This document shows, one piece after another, positions 55,420 to 64,000 of a stretch of DNA of 64,000 nucleotides. The notes beneath the pieces were generated by a model. That model was not told where the DNA came from. It did no database searches and saw only the letters and a list, made by a program, of their open reading frames with translations. Source of the DNA: Burkholderiales bacterium RIFCSPLOWO2_12_FULL_61_40 (lineage in GTDB: Bacteria; Pseudomonadota; Gammaproteobacteria; Burkholderiales; Burkholderiaceae_C); assembly GCA_001770935.1 (NCBI GenBank), contig MESI01000043.1:53605-117604 (forward strand), given 5' to 3'. Numbering within the stretch: the stretch's first letter is position 1; every line of letters starts with the position of its first letter. The position numbers were made by a program, and so were the translations under genes.

Positions 55420-55512
55420 GGGGGTCTCCTGGTGTTATGGATGGGCTCCCGCATTCTTAGGCCTTCTGTTACTCTTATAAATGACTATGTATCACTATTT
55501 GGTTAACACTTT

Positions 55513-56442
55513 ATGCAAGTAAACAGCCGTGCCGCCCTGGGGCAACTGAGCGATATGGACATTCGCCTGCTGCGGGTGTTCAAAAGCGTGGTGGAGTGCG
55601 GGGGCATGGCGGCGGCCGAGCTGGAGCTCAACATCGGCACCTCCACCGTCAGCCGCCATGTCAAGGACCTGGAAACGCGGCTGGGCCTGACCCTGTGCCG
55701 TCGGGGCCGCGCCGGTTTTGCCCTGACCACCGAGGGCACGCAGATCTACCAGGAAACCCTGCGCCTGCTGGCCGGAGCCGATGCCTTTCGCGCCAGCGTG
55801 GACGAAATCCACCGCCGCATGGGCGGGCAGTTGCACCTGGCGGTGTTTGACAAAACCGCCAGCAACCCGCAGGCCCACATCGGCGAGGCCATCGCCCGGT
55901 TCTCGGCCCAGGCGCCCGAGGTGGAGCTGCATTTGCATGTTGCGCCCATCAACGCGATTGAGCGCGGCGTGATCGACGGCCAGTTCCAGGTGGGCGTGAT
56001 CCCGGGGCACCGCAGCTCCGAAACACTGCTCTACCAGAGCCTGTTTGACGAAACCATGCTCTTGTACTGCGGCGCCCAGCACCCGCTGTTCCGGGCCGAC
56101 CTGGCGAACCTGGCCTGGGACGATTTGCGCGCCCACCCCTTCGCCGGCCTGGGCTACCACTCGCCCAATATGGAGATCAGCCAGCAGGTGCGCCTGGCGC
56201 GCAAGGCCACGGGCTACGACCAGGAGTCCATCGCCACGCTGATTTTGTCGGGCCAGTACCTGGGCTTTTTGCCCGACCACTACGCCGAAGCCTTCATGCG
56301 CACCGCCCGCATGCGGCCCATCCGCCCCGAGCTGTTTCGCTACCCTTGCAGCTTTTTCAGCATCGTGCGGCGTTCGCCGCAGGCCTCGCGGGTGACGCGG
56401 GCGTTTGAAGCGTGCCTGGCGGCGGCGCACCAAAAGGTCTGA
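55513..56442 (+). CDS. LysR-family regulator, probably of the beta-alanine genes
   Basis: 309 aa. N-terminal winged helix ('IRLLRVFKSVVECGGMAAAELELNIGTSTVSRHVKDLETRLG') and a substrate domain with 'GQFQVGVIPGHRSSETLLYQSLF'. It is divergent from bauA across 93 bp, with 'aaatgactatgtatcactattt' as a possible binding site. LysR proteins usually act on the divergent promoter, here bauA-DJ-1-mmsA. The stop codon's last base begins a 103-bp MITE-like element. Confidence 0.9.
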   Translation: MQVNSRAALGQLSDMDIRLLRVFKSVVECGGMAAAELELNIGTSTVSRHVKDLETRLGLTLCRRGRAGFALTTEGTQIYQETLRLLAGADAFRASVDEIHRRMGGQLHLAVFDKTASNPQAHIGEAIARFSAQAPEVELHLHVAPINAIERGVIDGQFQVGVIPGHRSSETLLYQSLFDETMLLYCGAQHPLFRADLANLAWDDLRAHPFAGLGYHSPNMEISQQVRLARKATGYDQESIATLILSGQYLGFLPDHYAEAFMRTARMRPIRPELFRYPCSFFSIVRRSPQASRVTRAFEACLAAAHQKV

Positions 56443-56544
56443 TTCCATTTCCATACCAATGCGATATGTCGTTGCCCCTCCTTGTCGTGCTAAAGCACTG
56501 CCTGCGTCGGTGCGCCTCATCTCTTATTGATCTGAAAACGGAAT
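56442..56544. repeat. MITE-like element, 103 bp, copy 1
   Basis: Ends ATTCCATTTCC... and ...GAAAACGGAAT are imperfect terminal inverted repeats. The reverse complement of 57541-57643 is the same over 103 bp with only a few differences. The core 'gtgctaaagcac' is self-complementary. It lies between the LysR and ybgC genes and touches the LysR stop codon. Confidence 0.9.
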
Positions 56545-56591
56545 GGGCACCTGCGCCATACTGGCGTCCTTTTCCACCTTGACGGACTGCC

Positions 56592-57038
56592 GTGCCTGCG
56601 CTTCACAACCTCTTCCCCATCCGCATCTACTACGAAGACACCGACGCGGGCGGTGTGGTCTATTACGCCAACTACCTCAAGTTTTTTGAGCGCGCCCGCA
56701 CCGAATGGCTGCGCGCCCTGGGCGTGGAGCAGCGCAGTTTGCAGGCCGACACGGGCGCTATTTTTGTGGTGGCCGAGGCCAATATCCGTTATCTGCTACC
56801 GGCCAGGCTGGACGACCTGCTCACGGTCAGCGTGCGCATGGTCGAGCGCGGCCAGGCCTCGCTGCAACTGGCGCAGCAGGTGTGGCGCGGCGACACGCTC
56901 TTGGTGGAGGGGCACTTTCGCATCGGCTGCGTGGATGCAGCCACCCTGCGGCCCCGGCGCATTCCTGCGCAAATCAGCACGACATTGCGGGCAAAAAGTG
57001 ACTGCAGCCCCCGTGAAGTAAGCGCAGGCAGCTACTAA
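56592..57038 (+). CDS. ybgC: Acyl-CoA thioesterase of the Tol-Pal region, YbgC-like
   Basis: 148 aa, GTG start. Hotdog-fold thioesterase with the YbgC signature 'IRIYYEDTDAGGVVYYANYLKFFERARTEWLRALG' (catalytic Asp in 'EDTDAGGVVYY'). No tol-pal genes are adjacent, which is unusual for ybgC. The last codons and the stop fall in a repeat (57030-57059), and the tail 'SDCSPREVSAGSY' is poorly conserved. Confidence 0.9.
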   Translation: MPALHNLFPIRIYYEDTDAGGVVYYANYLKFFERARTEWLRALGVEQRSLQADTGAIFVVAEANIRYLLPARLDDLLTVSVRMVERGQASLQLAQQVWRGDTLLVEGHFRIGCVDAATLRPRRIPAQISTTLRAKSDCSPREVSAGSY

Positions 57039-57059
57039 AACAATAGCAAAAGTGGCTAG
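57030..57059. repeat. agctac/tagc-type interspersed repeat at ybgC stop
   Basis: 'agctactaaaacaatagcaaa' supplies the ybgC stop (TAA 57036-57038) and runs into the end of the convergent gene. It is related to elements in dadA and uup. Confidence 0.55.
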
Positions 57060-57424
57060 TGCGCGCGCCCGATCAGCTTGCCGTGCGGCAGGGTGGACAG
57101 GCGGCTGAACATGCCGCGGCAGTAACCTTTGATCTGCAGGCATTTGTTGATCTCATCCACCGGCAGCGGGCCGGACACCACCACGATGTCATTGGCACTG
57201 GCCAGCGCCCCGGCCGCCCGCAGCCGTCGGCGTGCGGTGGTGGCCCAGGAGTGGATGCGCAAGGGGCTGCCGTGTTCGTGCAGCACGCCGGTGCTGGCGT
57301 CGAACGCGATGGCCACCGTGTCCGTCTTCAGGCGCAGGCGGTGCTCCCCGGTCACCTTGCTGGCCGGGGTACTCAGGTCATACAAATGGTAGTTGCCCTC
57401 TTTGAGCTGGTATTGCAAAGCCAT
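57056..57424 (-). CDS. Hypothetical protein
   Basis: 122 aa from the ATG at 57424, with AAGGAG 5 nt upstream; the longer frame is not used. The start 'MALQYQLKEGNYHLYDLST' and 'HRLRLKTDTVAIAFDASTGVLHEHGSP' suggest a small beta-rich soluble protein. The C-terminus has 'ANDIVVVSGPLPVDEINKCLQIKGYCRGMFSRL'. No signal peptide or known domain. Convergent with ybgC. Confidence 0.7.
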   Translation of the reverse strand: MALQYQLKEGNYHLYDLSTPASKVTGEHRLRLKTDTVAIAFDASTGVLHEHGSPLRIHSWATTARRRLRAAGALASANDIVVVSGPLPVDEINKCLQIKGYCRGMFSRLSTLPHGKLIGRAH

Positions 57425-57540
57425 GGAATCTCCTTGTTGCTGGAGATTGTGAATGGCGAACAGCCCGACTAAAGCGCAAACAAGGCAGAAAAATGTAACC
57501 AATTCTCCAGGCGCTCCAGAGAGCGCCTCGCCTTGCGCTT

Positions 57541-57643
57541 ATTCCGTTTTCAGATCAATGCGAGATGAGGCGCACCGACGCAGGCAGTGCTTTAGCACGA
57601 CAAGGAGGGGCAACGATAGATCGCGTTGATATGGAAATGGAAT
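57541..57643. repeat. MITE-like element, 103 bp, copy 2 (inverted)
   Basis: Near-perfect reverse complement of copy 1, same length, same ATTCC...GGAAT ends. Its right end touches the dadA stop codon. The two copies frame a 1.2-kb segment holding ybgC and its neighbour. Confidence 0.9.
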
Positions 57644-58968
57644 TACGCCCCGTGGAAGCCGAACTGCATCTCGGGCTTCTGGCCGCTGATCAGCTCGGCA
57701 ATGGCCTTGCCCGAACCCGCGCCGTGGGTCCAGCCCAGGGTGCCATGCCCGGCGTTGACCCACAGGCCTTTGACCCGGGTTTTCCCAATGTAGGGAATGT
57801 TGGTGGGCGTGGCGGGGCGCAGCCCGGTCCAGTAGTTGGGCTCGCCGCCTTGCTCCACGGTGCGGGTGTCGCACATGCCGGGGTAGACCTGTTCGATGCG
57901 CCGCGACAGCATGTGGCAGCGCGCCCGTGCCACGGACGAGTCCAGCGTCAGGTCGTAGCCGCCCACTTCGATGGTGCCCGCCACGCGCAGCTGGTCGCCC
58001 AGGCGGCTGATGGCGATTTTCTTTTCGTCGTCGATGGTGGAGACCTGGGGCGCCAGTTCGGGTTTGAGGATCTGGAAGGTGGCGCTGTAGCCTTTGCCGG
58101 GGTAGATCGGCAGCTTGACGCCCACGCTGCGCAGCAAGGGCGCGGTGTAGGAACCGCAGGCGGCGATCACCTGGTCGGCTTGGAGGGACAGCAGTTTTCC
58201 AGCATGTTCTATGCCGCAAGCCCAGGTGGTACCTGCGCGAACAGCTACGGAATTGATAGCGCCTCCGCTCACCTCCAGGCCTTCGATGCTGTGGCCGTAG
58301 AGGAACTGCGCGCCGCGCGCCTTGCAGCGCTTGGCCAGTTCCTGGGTGAACACCCGCGCATCGCCCGACTCGTCGCTGGGCGTGTAGGTGCCGCCCACAA
58401 TGGAGTCGGCAAATTGCCGCAGCGCCGGTTCAATGCGCAGCAACTCGTCCTTGGCGACCACCTGGCGGGCCACGCCGTATTTGCGCATCAGCGCGGCCGC
58501 GTCACCGGCGGTGTCGAAGGATTTCTGGTCGGTGTAGTAGTGGGCAATGCCGCGCTCCAGGCGCTGGTATTCGATGCCGGTGCTGGCCACCAGGTCTTTC
58601 AGGGCGGTGTGGCTGTAGGCGCCCAGGGCCACCAGTTGCTGCACATTGCGTTCAAACGCCTGGTCATTGCAGTTGGCCAGAAACTCCAGGCCCCAGGCGT
58701 ACTGCAGCCAGCCCGCGCCCAAGGGATTTTGCGGGCGGAACAGCAGCGGGGCTTCTTTGCTGAACATCCACTTCAGCGCCTTGAGTGGCGCATCGCGGTT
58801 GGCCCAGGGTTCGCAGTAGCTGACCGAGATTTGTGCCGCATTGGCAAAGCTGGTTTCCATGGCGGCGTCGGGCTGGCGCTCCACCACGGTGACCTCATGG
58901 CCGCGCTCCAACAGGTGCCACGCGGTGCTCACGCCGATGATTCCGGCGCCTAAAACAAGTATTTTCAT
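57643..58968 (-). CDS. dadA: D-amino acid dehydrogenase, small subunit type
   Basis: 441 aa. FAD-dependent oxidoreductase: GxGxxG at 'VLGAGIIGVSTAWHLLERGHEVTVVER', 'ETSFANAAQIS', and C-terminal 'GLRPATPTNIPYIGKT' and 'GHGTLGWTHGAGSGK'. It oxidises D-alanine and other D-amino acids to the keto acid and ammonia, electrons passing to the respiratory chain. A short repeat (58243-58260) is embedded in frame near residue 240. An ArgP-like gene is divergent. Confidence 0.94.
   Translation of the reverse strand: MKILVLGAGIIGVSTAWHLLERGHEVTVVERQPDAAMETSFANAAQISVSYCEPWANRDAPLKALKWMFSKEAPLLFRPQNPLGAGWLQYAWGLEFLANCNDQAFERNVQQLVALGAYSHTALKDLVASTGIEYQRLERGIAHYYTDQKSFDTAGDAAALMRKYGVARQVVAKDELLRIEPALRQFADSIVGGTYTPSDESGDARVFTQELAKRCKARGAQFLYGHSIEGLEVSGGAINSVAVRAGTTWACGIEHAGKLLSLQADQVIAACGSYTAPLLRSVGVKLPIYPGKGYSATFQILKPELAPQVSTIDDEKKIAISRLGDQLRVAGTIEVGGYDLTLDSSVARARCHMLSRRIEQVYPGMCDTRTVEQGGEPNYWTGLRPATPTNIPYIGKTRVKGLWVNAGHGTLGWTHGAGSGKAIAELISGQKPEMQFGFHGA
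58243..58260. repeat. agctac/tagc-type repeat inside dadA
   Basis: 'agctacggaattgatagc' is translated within the segment 'GGAINSVAVRAGTT' of DadA. Similar to the elements at 19715 and 57030. Confidence 0.5.
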
Positions 58969-59053
58969 GCGGGGGAGTGTCGTTCAATCGGCACAGTAGT
59001 AACAGCAAAATGAAATGCTTTGCAAAATGATAAGTTTTGTTAATAATGTGAGG

Positions 59054-60019
59054 ATGCGAATTTTTGATGCCGACGCCCTGGAGTGCCTCGCCTCGATTGT
59101 GGAAGAAGGCGGCTTTGAGCGCGCCGCCGTGCGCCTGTCCATCACCCAGTCGGCCGTGTCGCAGCGCCTCAGGGCGCTGGAAGCCCAGGTCGGCACCGTG
59201 CTGCTGGTGCGCAGCCGCCCGGTCAAACCCACCTCGGCCGGGCGTTTGCTGATCAAACACGCCATGCAGATGCGCCTGCTGCGCGCCGATCTGGAAACCG
59301 ATTTACAGGACTTCACCCCCAGCGCCGGCGCGCCCACCGAAGAAGAGCGCGTGTCCATCGCCATCAACGCCGACAGCATCGCCACCTGGGCCCTGTCCGC
59401 GCTGGACGCACTGGTCCACGGCGGCCTGCCGCTGGAAATTATCACCGACGACCAGGATTTCACCCACGAGTGGCTGCGCGAAGGGCAGGTGCTGGGCTGT
59501 GTCACCACCCTCAAACAGGCCTTGCGCGGCTGCAAGGTGTTGCCCCTGGGCGCCATGCAGTATGTGGTGGTGGCCACCCCATCTTATGCCCAGGCGCACT
59601 GCCCGCAGGGGCTGACCCCGCACAACTTCCGCCAGATACCGTTTATTGCCTTCAACCGCAAGGACGATTTGCAGACCGAGTTTGTCGGCCGCGCTTTGGG
59701 CTTGCGCCGGGTGAAACTGAACCAGCGTTTTGTGCCCAGTTCCGAAGGACAGGTTCGCGCCGTGCTGGCCGGGTGGGGCGCCAGTGTGCTGCCCGAACTG
59801 GAAGTGCGCAGCCTGCTGGCCAGCGGCGAACTGGTCAACCTGGCCCCTGACGTGACCTTGCCGGTGAACCTGTACTGGCATTGCTGGAATTTGCATTCCG
59901 AGGTGATTGACCGCCTGACTGCGGCCCTGTCCAGCGCGGCGGCGCAGTCCTTGGGAAAGGCCGCCACCGCCACGCCCGCCGCAAAAAGGTCCAAAAGCGC
60001 CCGCGCTGCGCAGGTTTAG
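59054..60019 (+). CDS. argP: LysR-family regulator, ArgP/LysG-like
   Basis: 321 aa from the ATG at 59054 (MRIFDADALECLASIVEEGGFERAA); upstream starts in frame lack a better site. The helix-turn-helix ('AAVRLSITQSAVSQRLRALEAQVG') and 'RSRPVKPTSAGRLLIKHA' are typical of ArgP/IciA. ArgP relatives sense basic amino acids and control exporters. Here it is divergent from dadA with an A/T-rich spacer (about 85 bp), so it may control that gene. The stop overlaps the uspA stop by 4 bp (convergent). Confidence 0.88.
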   Translation: MRIFDADALECLASIVEEGGFERAAVRLSITQSAVSQRLRALEAQVGTVLLVRSRPVKPTSAGRLLIKHAMQMRLLRADLETDLQDFTPSAGAPTEEERVSIAINADSIATWALSALDALVHGGLPLEIITDDQDFTHEWLREGQVLGCVTTLKQALRGCKVLPLGAMQYVVVATPSYAQAHCPQGLTPHNFRQIPFIAFNRKDDLQTEFVGRALGLRRVKLNQRFVPSSEGQVRAVLAGWGASVLPELEVRSLLASGELVNLAPDVTLPVNLYWHCWNLHSEVIDRLTAALSSAAAQSLGKAATATPAAKRSKSARAAQV

Positions 60020-60438
60020 CGCACCAGCAGCACCGGCACTTTGCAGTGCGCCAGCACCTGGGTGGCGACCGAGCCCATCACCAGGTTGGCCAACGCGCCG
60101 TGCCCGTGTGAGCCCATCACCACCAGATCAAATTTGCCCTGTTCCGCAAATTTGGCAATGGAGGCGCCGGCCGGTCCCACCTTCCAGCTGCTCTTGGCGT
60201 CAACGCCATGGCGCAACAGGAATTTGGCAACAGGGGCCAGCACCTTCTCGCATTCTTCGGCGTAGTACGCCTCCACAATCTCCTTGCCCACCGCAGCGCG
60301 CGCCCGCGGGGGCAGGGCGGGTTGTGCGGTGAAGACGGTGTAGTCGTTGTCCTTGTTCAGCAGGCTTTCATGGGTGCTCAGGTAGGCCAGCATTTTTTTG
60401 CTAAACGGGCTGCCGTCAACGGCGAGAAGAATATTCAT
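60016..60438 (-). CDS. Universal stress protein, UspA family
   Basis: 140 aa. Start 'MNILLAVDGSPFSKKML' and the ATP-binding motif 'VVMGSHGHGALANLVMGSVATQVLAHCKVPVLLVR' (G-x2-G-x9-G-S type) are standard. ATP-binding Usp. No operon partner. A 4-bp overlap of stops with the convergent argP gene suggests no terminator fits between them. Confidence 0.93.
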   Translation of the reverse strand: MNILLAVDGSPFSKKMLAYLSTHESLLNKDNDYTVFTAQPALPPRARAAVGKEIVEAYYAEECEKVLAPVAKFLLRHGVDAKSSWKVGPAGASIAKFAEQGKFDLVVMGSHGHGALANLVMGSVATQVLAHCKVPVLLVR

Positions 60439-60523
60439 GGGGCGTCCTTGGGTGAAAGCCCAAGTCTATCCGTCCAGGCCAGCGCAGGATTGATGCCACG
60501 CAAATCTCCACTGGCGAAACTGT

Positions 60524-63500
60524 CTACAGCCAATTGGCCGCAATCACCGGTGCCAGCGCGGTCTGGTAGTCGGGCGCCAGAGAGGTCTGGTGGATGGCAG
60601 GCGGCGCAAAGGCCGCCATTGCCGACACCAGCGCATGGACCTGGCTGTCAAGCAGTGTGCGACCTGTGTCGGTCTTGAACTGTTCGACGTGGTGGGCGCC
60701 ATTGGCGTACCAGTTGCCCACCGTCATGGTGTCGGTGGTGCCGATCAGGCTCAGCTCCAGGTCGTTGCCGACCCTGCGCAGCCAGATCTGGTCGGCGGCG
60801 ATGTCGGCGCCAAAGGAGAGTGTATCGGTGTTGCCCAGCGTACTGTCGTACTCGTTGATACGGTCAGCGCCACCGTTGCGGCCGAACAGGTAGGTGTCGT
60901 TGCCGGCGCCGCCTTGCAGCGTGTCGTTGCCGTCGCCACCCTCTATCCAATCGGCACCATCATTGCCGTTCAACGTGTCATTGCCGCCCCGACCCAGGAT
61001 GATGTCGCCGCCCGCCGTGCCCTGAATGATGTCGGCCGCCTCGCCCGTCGTCCACGTAAAGGCCGTCTGCGCCTTGATCAGGTCGGTCAGGTGGATGGTG
61101 GCGCCGTCTTCGGTTGCGATCTGCAGGCCCTGATAACTGCCCCTGCGCGACGCCGCAAACCAGCTCTGTACGCGCAATTCCGAACCGTCCGCCAGGCGCA
61201 GCAGCAGGTCGTTGCCGGTACCGGAGAGGGTGATGTCGGTCAGGCTCACACCGGCCCCCAGGCGGATGGTGTCGAGGCTGGCGTCGGTGTGGTAGTTGTT
61301 CAGGATGTCGGCACCGCTGCCCAGACCAAACAGATAGGTGTCGGTGCCATTGCCGCCATTCAGGGTGTCGTTGCCGACACCGCCATCCAGTGTGTCGTTG
61401 CCGTAGCCACCACTCAGTGTGTCGTTGCCGTCACCTCCGGCCAGGGTGTCGTTGCCGATGTCGCCATTCAAGGAGTCGTTGCCGTTACCGCCCAGCAAGG
61501 TGTCGTCGCCGTCGCCGGCGTAGAGCATATCGTTGCCCAAACCACCTTCCAGCGTATCGTTACCGCTGTCGCCATAGAGGATATCGTTGCCTGCCTCGCC
61601 CCGCAGAACATCGTTGTCCGTACCGCCCCAAAGGGTGTCGTCTCCCTCGCCGCCGTCGATCCGGTCTGCGCCGTTGTTGCCGTACAGCGTGTCATTGCCG
61701 CCCCGCCCCAGGATGATGTCGCCACCGGCTATGCCCTGGATGCTGTCGGCTACCTCACCCGTCGCCCATGTAAAGGCCGTCTGCGCCTTGATCAGGTCGG
61801 TCAGGTGGATGGTGGCGCCGTCTTCGGTTGCGATCTGCAGGCCCTGATAACTGCCCCTGCTCGACGCAGCAAACCAGCTCTGTACGCGCATCTCCGAACC
61901 GTCCGCCAGGCGCAGCAGCAAGTCGTTGCCGGTACCGGAAAGGGTGATGTCGGTCAGGCTCACACCGGCCCCCAGGCGGATGGTGTCGAGGCTGGCGTCG
62001 GTGTGGTAGTTGTTCAGGATGTCGGCACCGCTGCCGGGGCCGAAGAGATAAGTGTCGGTGCCCGCACCGCCTTTCAGCGTATCGTTGTCGGCGCCACCGT
62101 CGAGAATGTCGTTGCCGATGCTGCCATAAAGTACATCGTTTCCACCCGCACCCATCAGAATATCGCCGCCCACACGGGCAGACATCGAGTCGGTGGTCGA
62201 TGAGCCCAGTTGAATGCCGGAGACACCGCCTGCACTGTTCGCGAAAGCCTTATTCACTTCCATACGAAGATTGTTGATAGTGCCGTTGGCTTCTGATTCA
62301 TGGGCCCACCCGATGAGCTTTTCCGTTGGCTGCCAATCGAGGTTTTCAAGTTGTGCCGCGTATTTTCGGAGTTCGAGGCAATCCACCATGGCTCGCGCCG
62401 GGTCGCCATTGAAGGCAGCATCAAGCCTGGCGTCCATGGCCGTGTAGTCGAGGTGGATTCCGTTGGCGTCGAACTTGAGATCGATTGCCTCCAGGTAGCC
62501 GCTCAACCGGGTACGCAAGGCAAGACCGGCATACACAGACTCCTTCAACGCATCGTAGCTTTGCTGGAGCAAAGTGATTTGCGCGGTCGACAGAGTTGGC
62601 AGGGCGAAACGTTGCGTACCGCCGCCATCGGTCATGTGCAGGGACATGTCGATCAGCCGCTCGCCTACCGTACGGCCGTTGCCCATGCGTAGCGCGCCGT
62701 CTTCCGGGAAGGTGATGAAGGTCCGGCCGTTGAATTTCTCCAGAACGTCCATCATCGTACCCAGCCGCTCGGTGGCGGCCTTGACGGTGTTGAAGCGGTC
62801 AGGCGTGACGAGCACCTTGCTTAGCGCCCAGGGTATGTCGACTTCGCCGTCGGCGTCGAGTCCCAAGGCCTGGAGTTCGGCGTTCGACAGCGCATTGGTT
62901 TGAAAGACGAGGTTGAGCCCCATGTCGGCGGCAAGTTGCCGGGAAGTCTTGAAATCGGAGGTGGCTGCCCAGTCCTGGAGCAATGTATCGAGATGGGCAT
63001 GCATTTCGGTGCGGGACATCTCGCCCTTCAGCCCGGCCACGTCAGCGGCCAGAGTGGCGGAGAGGCTGGCTGCTTCACGCAGGTCGCGCACCGCGCCGGC
63101 CCCGCGCATGTCGGGGAGTTGGGCGGCTTCTGCGGTCAACGCGATTTTTTGCGCAAATTCACGGTAGAGGGGGTTGTGGTTCAGATTGAGGTTGGCCGCC
63201 TTGCCGGTGCTGCCGTCGGCGCGGGTGTAGGTGGCGGTGGCGGTTTGCAGCCCGCCGACGAGGCCGACGAGGCCTGCCGTGCTGCTCAGGCTGATGCTGG
63301 CGATGCCGACGGCTTCGAGGGTTTGTAATTCACCGGCATCGGAGACGCCGTCCTGGTCGAGGTCGCGCCAGATCTGGACATTGCCGTATTGGGCGTCCAG
63401 GTTGTTGAACTGGCCGTCATGGTTGCTGTCGAGGTCGGCCAGTGCAGCAAAGCCGTCGGTGGCCTTGCGGCCGTTGGCGAGGGTGGTGTCGACGCCGAAG

Positions 63501-63946
63501 AGTTCGTTGCCGTTGTCGATGGTGCCATTGCCGTCTTTGTCGAGGACCAGCAGGGCGTCGTCGCTTTTGACCCAGCCGGTGCCGCTTCTGATGCCATCCC
63601 CGTTATGGTCGAAGAGGATTTGACTTGCCGCCGTGACGCCCACGGTTTCGATGCCGTCACCATCAAGGTCGAGGGCGAGCGGGTCTATCCGGGGCGGCTC
63701 GCGCCAGCCGAAGGCGTCGTCGAAGGGATCGCCAAAGGCGTCGCCCAAGCCGCCGGGAGTGTCCGGTGCGCTCGGACTGTCATCCCCGTCGGGATGCTCC
63801 GGGTCGGAATTGTCGCCGCTTGGATTGCCCGGGTTGTCCTCCGGACAATCGTAGCCTCGTACGCCGGTCCCGCTCTGTGCATCGCATTTCTTGTCGGCCG
63901 CATCCTCCTGGGTTCCCCAGTTGTTTACCCCCAACTGCGGTGACAC
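60524..63946 (-). CDS. RTX-type calcium-binding repeat protein
   Basis: 1140 aa from a GTG at 63946; an in-frame stop lies just upstream and no ribosome site is seen, so the N-terminus may be incomplete or start elsewhere. Residues 80-200 carry EF-hand/thrombospondin-3-like Asp-rich loops ('DLDGDGIETVG', 'DHNGDGI', 'DKDGNGTIDNGNELFG'), then a helical region, then RTX nonapeptides (GGxGxDxLx) from about 595. A unit of about 240 residues is repeated twice with near-identical DNA (about 60980-61345 and 61700-62065). Such proteins are exported by type I systems and fold on binding Ca2+; no secretion genes are in the window. Confidence 0.88.
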   Translation of the reverse strand: MSPQLGVNNWGTQEDAADKKCDAQSGTGVRGYDCPEDNPGNPSGDNSDPEHPDGDDSPSAPDTPGGLGDAFGDPFDDAFGWREPPRIDPLALDLDGDGIETVGVTAASQILFDHNGDGIRSGTGWVKSDDALLVLDKDGNGTIDNGNELFGVDTTLANGRKATDGFAALADLDSNHDGQFNNLDAQYGNVQIWRDLDQDGVSDAGELQTLEAVGIASISLSSTAGLVGLVGGLQTATATYTRADGSTGKAANLNLNHNPLYREFAQKIALTAEAAQLPDMRGAGAVRDLREAASLSATLAADVAGLKGEMSRTEMHAHLDTLLQDWAATSDFKTSRQLAADMGLNLVFQTNALSNAELQALGLDADGEVDIPWALSKVLVTPDRFNTVKAATERLGTMMDVLEKFNGRTFITFPEDGALRMGNGRTVGERLIDMSLHMTDGGGTQRFALPTLSTAQITLLQQSYDALKESVYAGLALRTRLSGYLEAIDLKFDANGIHLDYTAMDARLDAAFNGDPARAMVDCLELRKYAAQLENLDWQPTEKLIGWAHESEANGTINNLRMEVNKAFANSAGGVSGIQLGSSTTDSMSARVGGDILMGAGGNDVLYGSIGNDILDGGADNDTLKGGAGTDTYLFGPGSGADILNNYHTDASLDTIRLGAGVSLTDITLSGTGNDLLLRLADGSEMRVQSWFAASSRGSYQGLQIATEDGATIHLTDLIKAQTAFTWATGEVADSIQGIAGGDIILGRGGNDTLYGNNGADRIDGGEGDDTLWGGTDNDVLRGEAGNDILYGDSGNDTLEGGLGNDMLYAGDGDDTLLGGNGNDSLNGDIGNDTLAGGDGNDTLSGGYGNDTLDGGVGNDTLNGGNGTDTYLFGLGSGADILNNYHTDASLDTIRLGAGVSLTDITLSGTGNDLLLRLADGSELRVQSWFAASRRGSYQGLQIATEDGATIHLTDLIKAQTAFTWTTGEAADIIQGTAGGDIILGRGGNDTLNGNDGADWIEGGDGNDTLQGGAGNDTYLFGRNGGADRINEYDSTLGNTDTLSFGADIAADQIWLRRVGNDLELSLIGTTDTMTVGNWYANGAHHVEQFKTDTGRTLLDSQVHALVSAMAAFAPPAIHQTSLAPDYQTALAPVIAANWL

Positions 63947-64000
63947 CCAATGAAATCAACGATCTTCGCTCTTGAAATCGCAATGTTGTAATGGCGCGAA

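Noticed and set aside
60590..62203. 537-codon plus-strand frame with repeats, and a CRISPR-like look of the DNA
   Set aside because: Shadow of the RTX repeats. The periodicity is the nonapeptide code, with no constant repeat and unique spacers as in CRISPR.

Overview
The window reads as chromosome of a beta-proteobacterium, most likely family Comamonadaceae (Rhodoferax, Polaromonas or Acidovorax type). The evidence is high GC, betaproteobacterial-type gene content, and many copies of a short interspersed repeat with the core 'atagctgcttgcgca' that I associate with that family. No rRNA, tRNA, CRISPR array, complete insertion sequence or phage was found. Two gene-sized stretches behave as accessory islands: 1-7.3 kb and 42.2-51.8 kb.

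Layout. 1-4.9 kb (minus) is the tail of a type I restriction-modification locus: HsdR and two AlbA_2-type ATP-binding proteins; hsdM and hsdS must lie outside the window. 5.0-6.5 kb holds a decayed ATPase/DUF4276 pair: the ATPase has an in-frame TAA, its partner is truncated, and broken pieces of the neighbouring hydrolase gene lie on both sides. A ParDE toxin-antitoxin pair follows. 7.5-13.3 kb (minus) is a complete reductive pyrimidine degradation operon: preT, preA, dihydropyrimidinase and an M20-type ureidopropionase. 13.4-17.8 kb is a periplasmic binding protein paired with a Cache-PAS-GGDEF-EAL membrane protein. Then come uup and a LysR regulator. 21.2-27.2 kb (plus) is a tight, unfamiliar four-gene operon: a helical protein, a Clp-like AAA+ ATPase with a dead first module, a radical SAM protein and a zinc-ribbon Ser/Thr kinase anchored in the membrane. 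This is the best candidate for an undescribed system. Small heat-shock genes, alanine dehydrogenase, an NfeD/slipin pair, an operon with two adjacent ion-transporter-superfamily permeases, and an osmotic-stress pair (MscS and a bifunctional glucosylglycerol-phosphate synthase/phosphatase) follow up to 40.6 kb.

42.2-51.7 kb (plus) is a second type I R-M locus, hsdR-[ATPase-PIN]-hsdM-hsdS-AlbA_2. The ATPase-PIN pair sits between two copies of the hsdR-hsdM junction, so it looks like an inserted cargo cassette. 51.9-56.4 kb carries beta-alanine catabolism (omega-amino-acid:pyruvate transaminase, CoA-acylating semialdehyde dehydrogenase) with a divergent LysR regulator. It can consume the beta-alanine made by the pyrimidine operon about 40 kb away. 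56.4-64 kb holds ybgC, dadA with a divergent ArgP-like regulator, a universal stress protein and a large RTX-type calcium-binding protein. Two near-identical 103-bp MITE-like elements in opposite orientation bracket ybgC and its neighbour.
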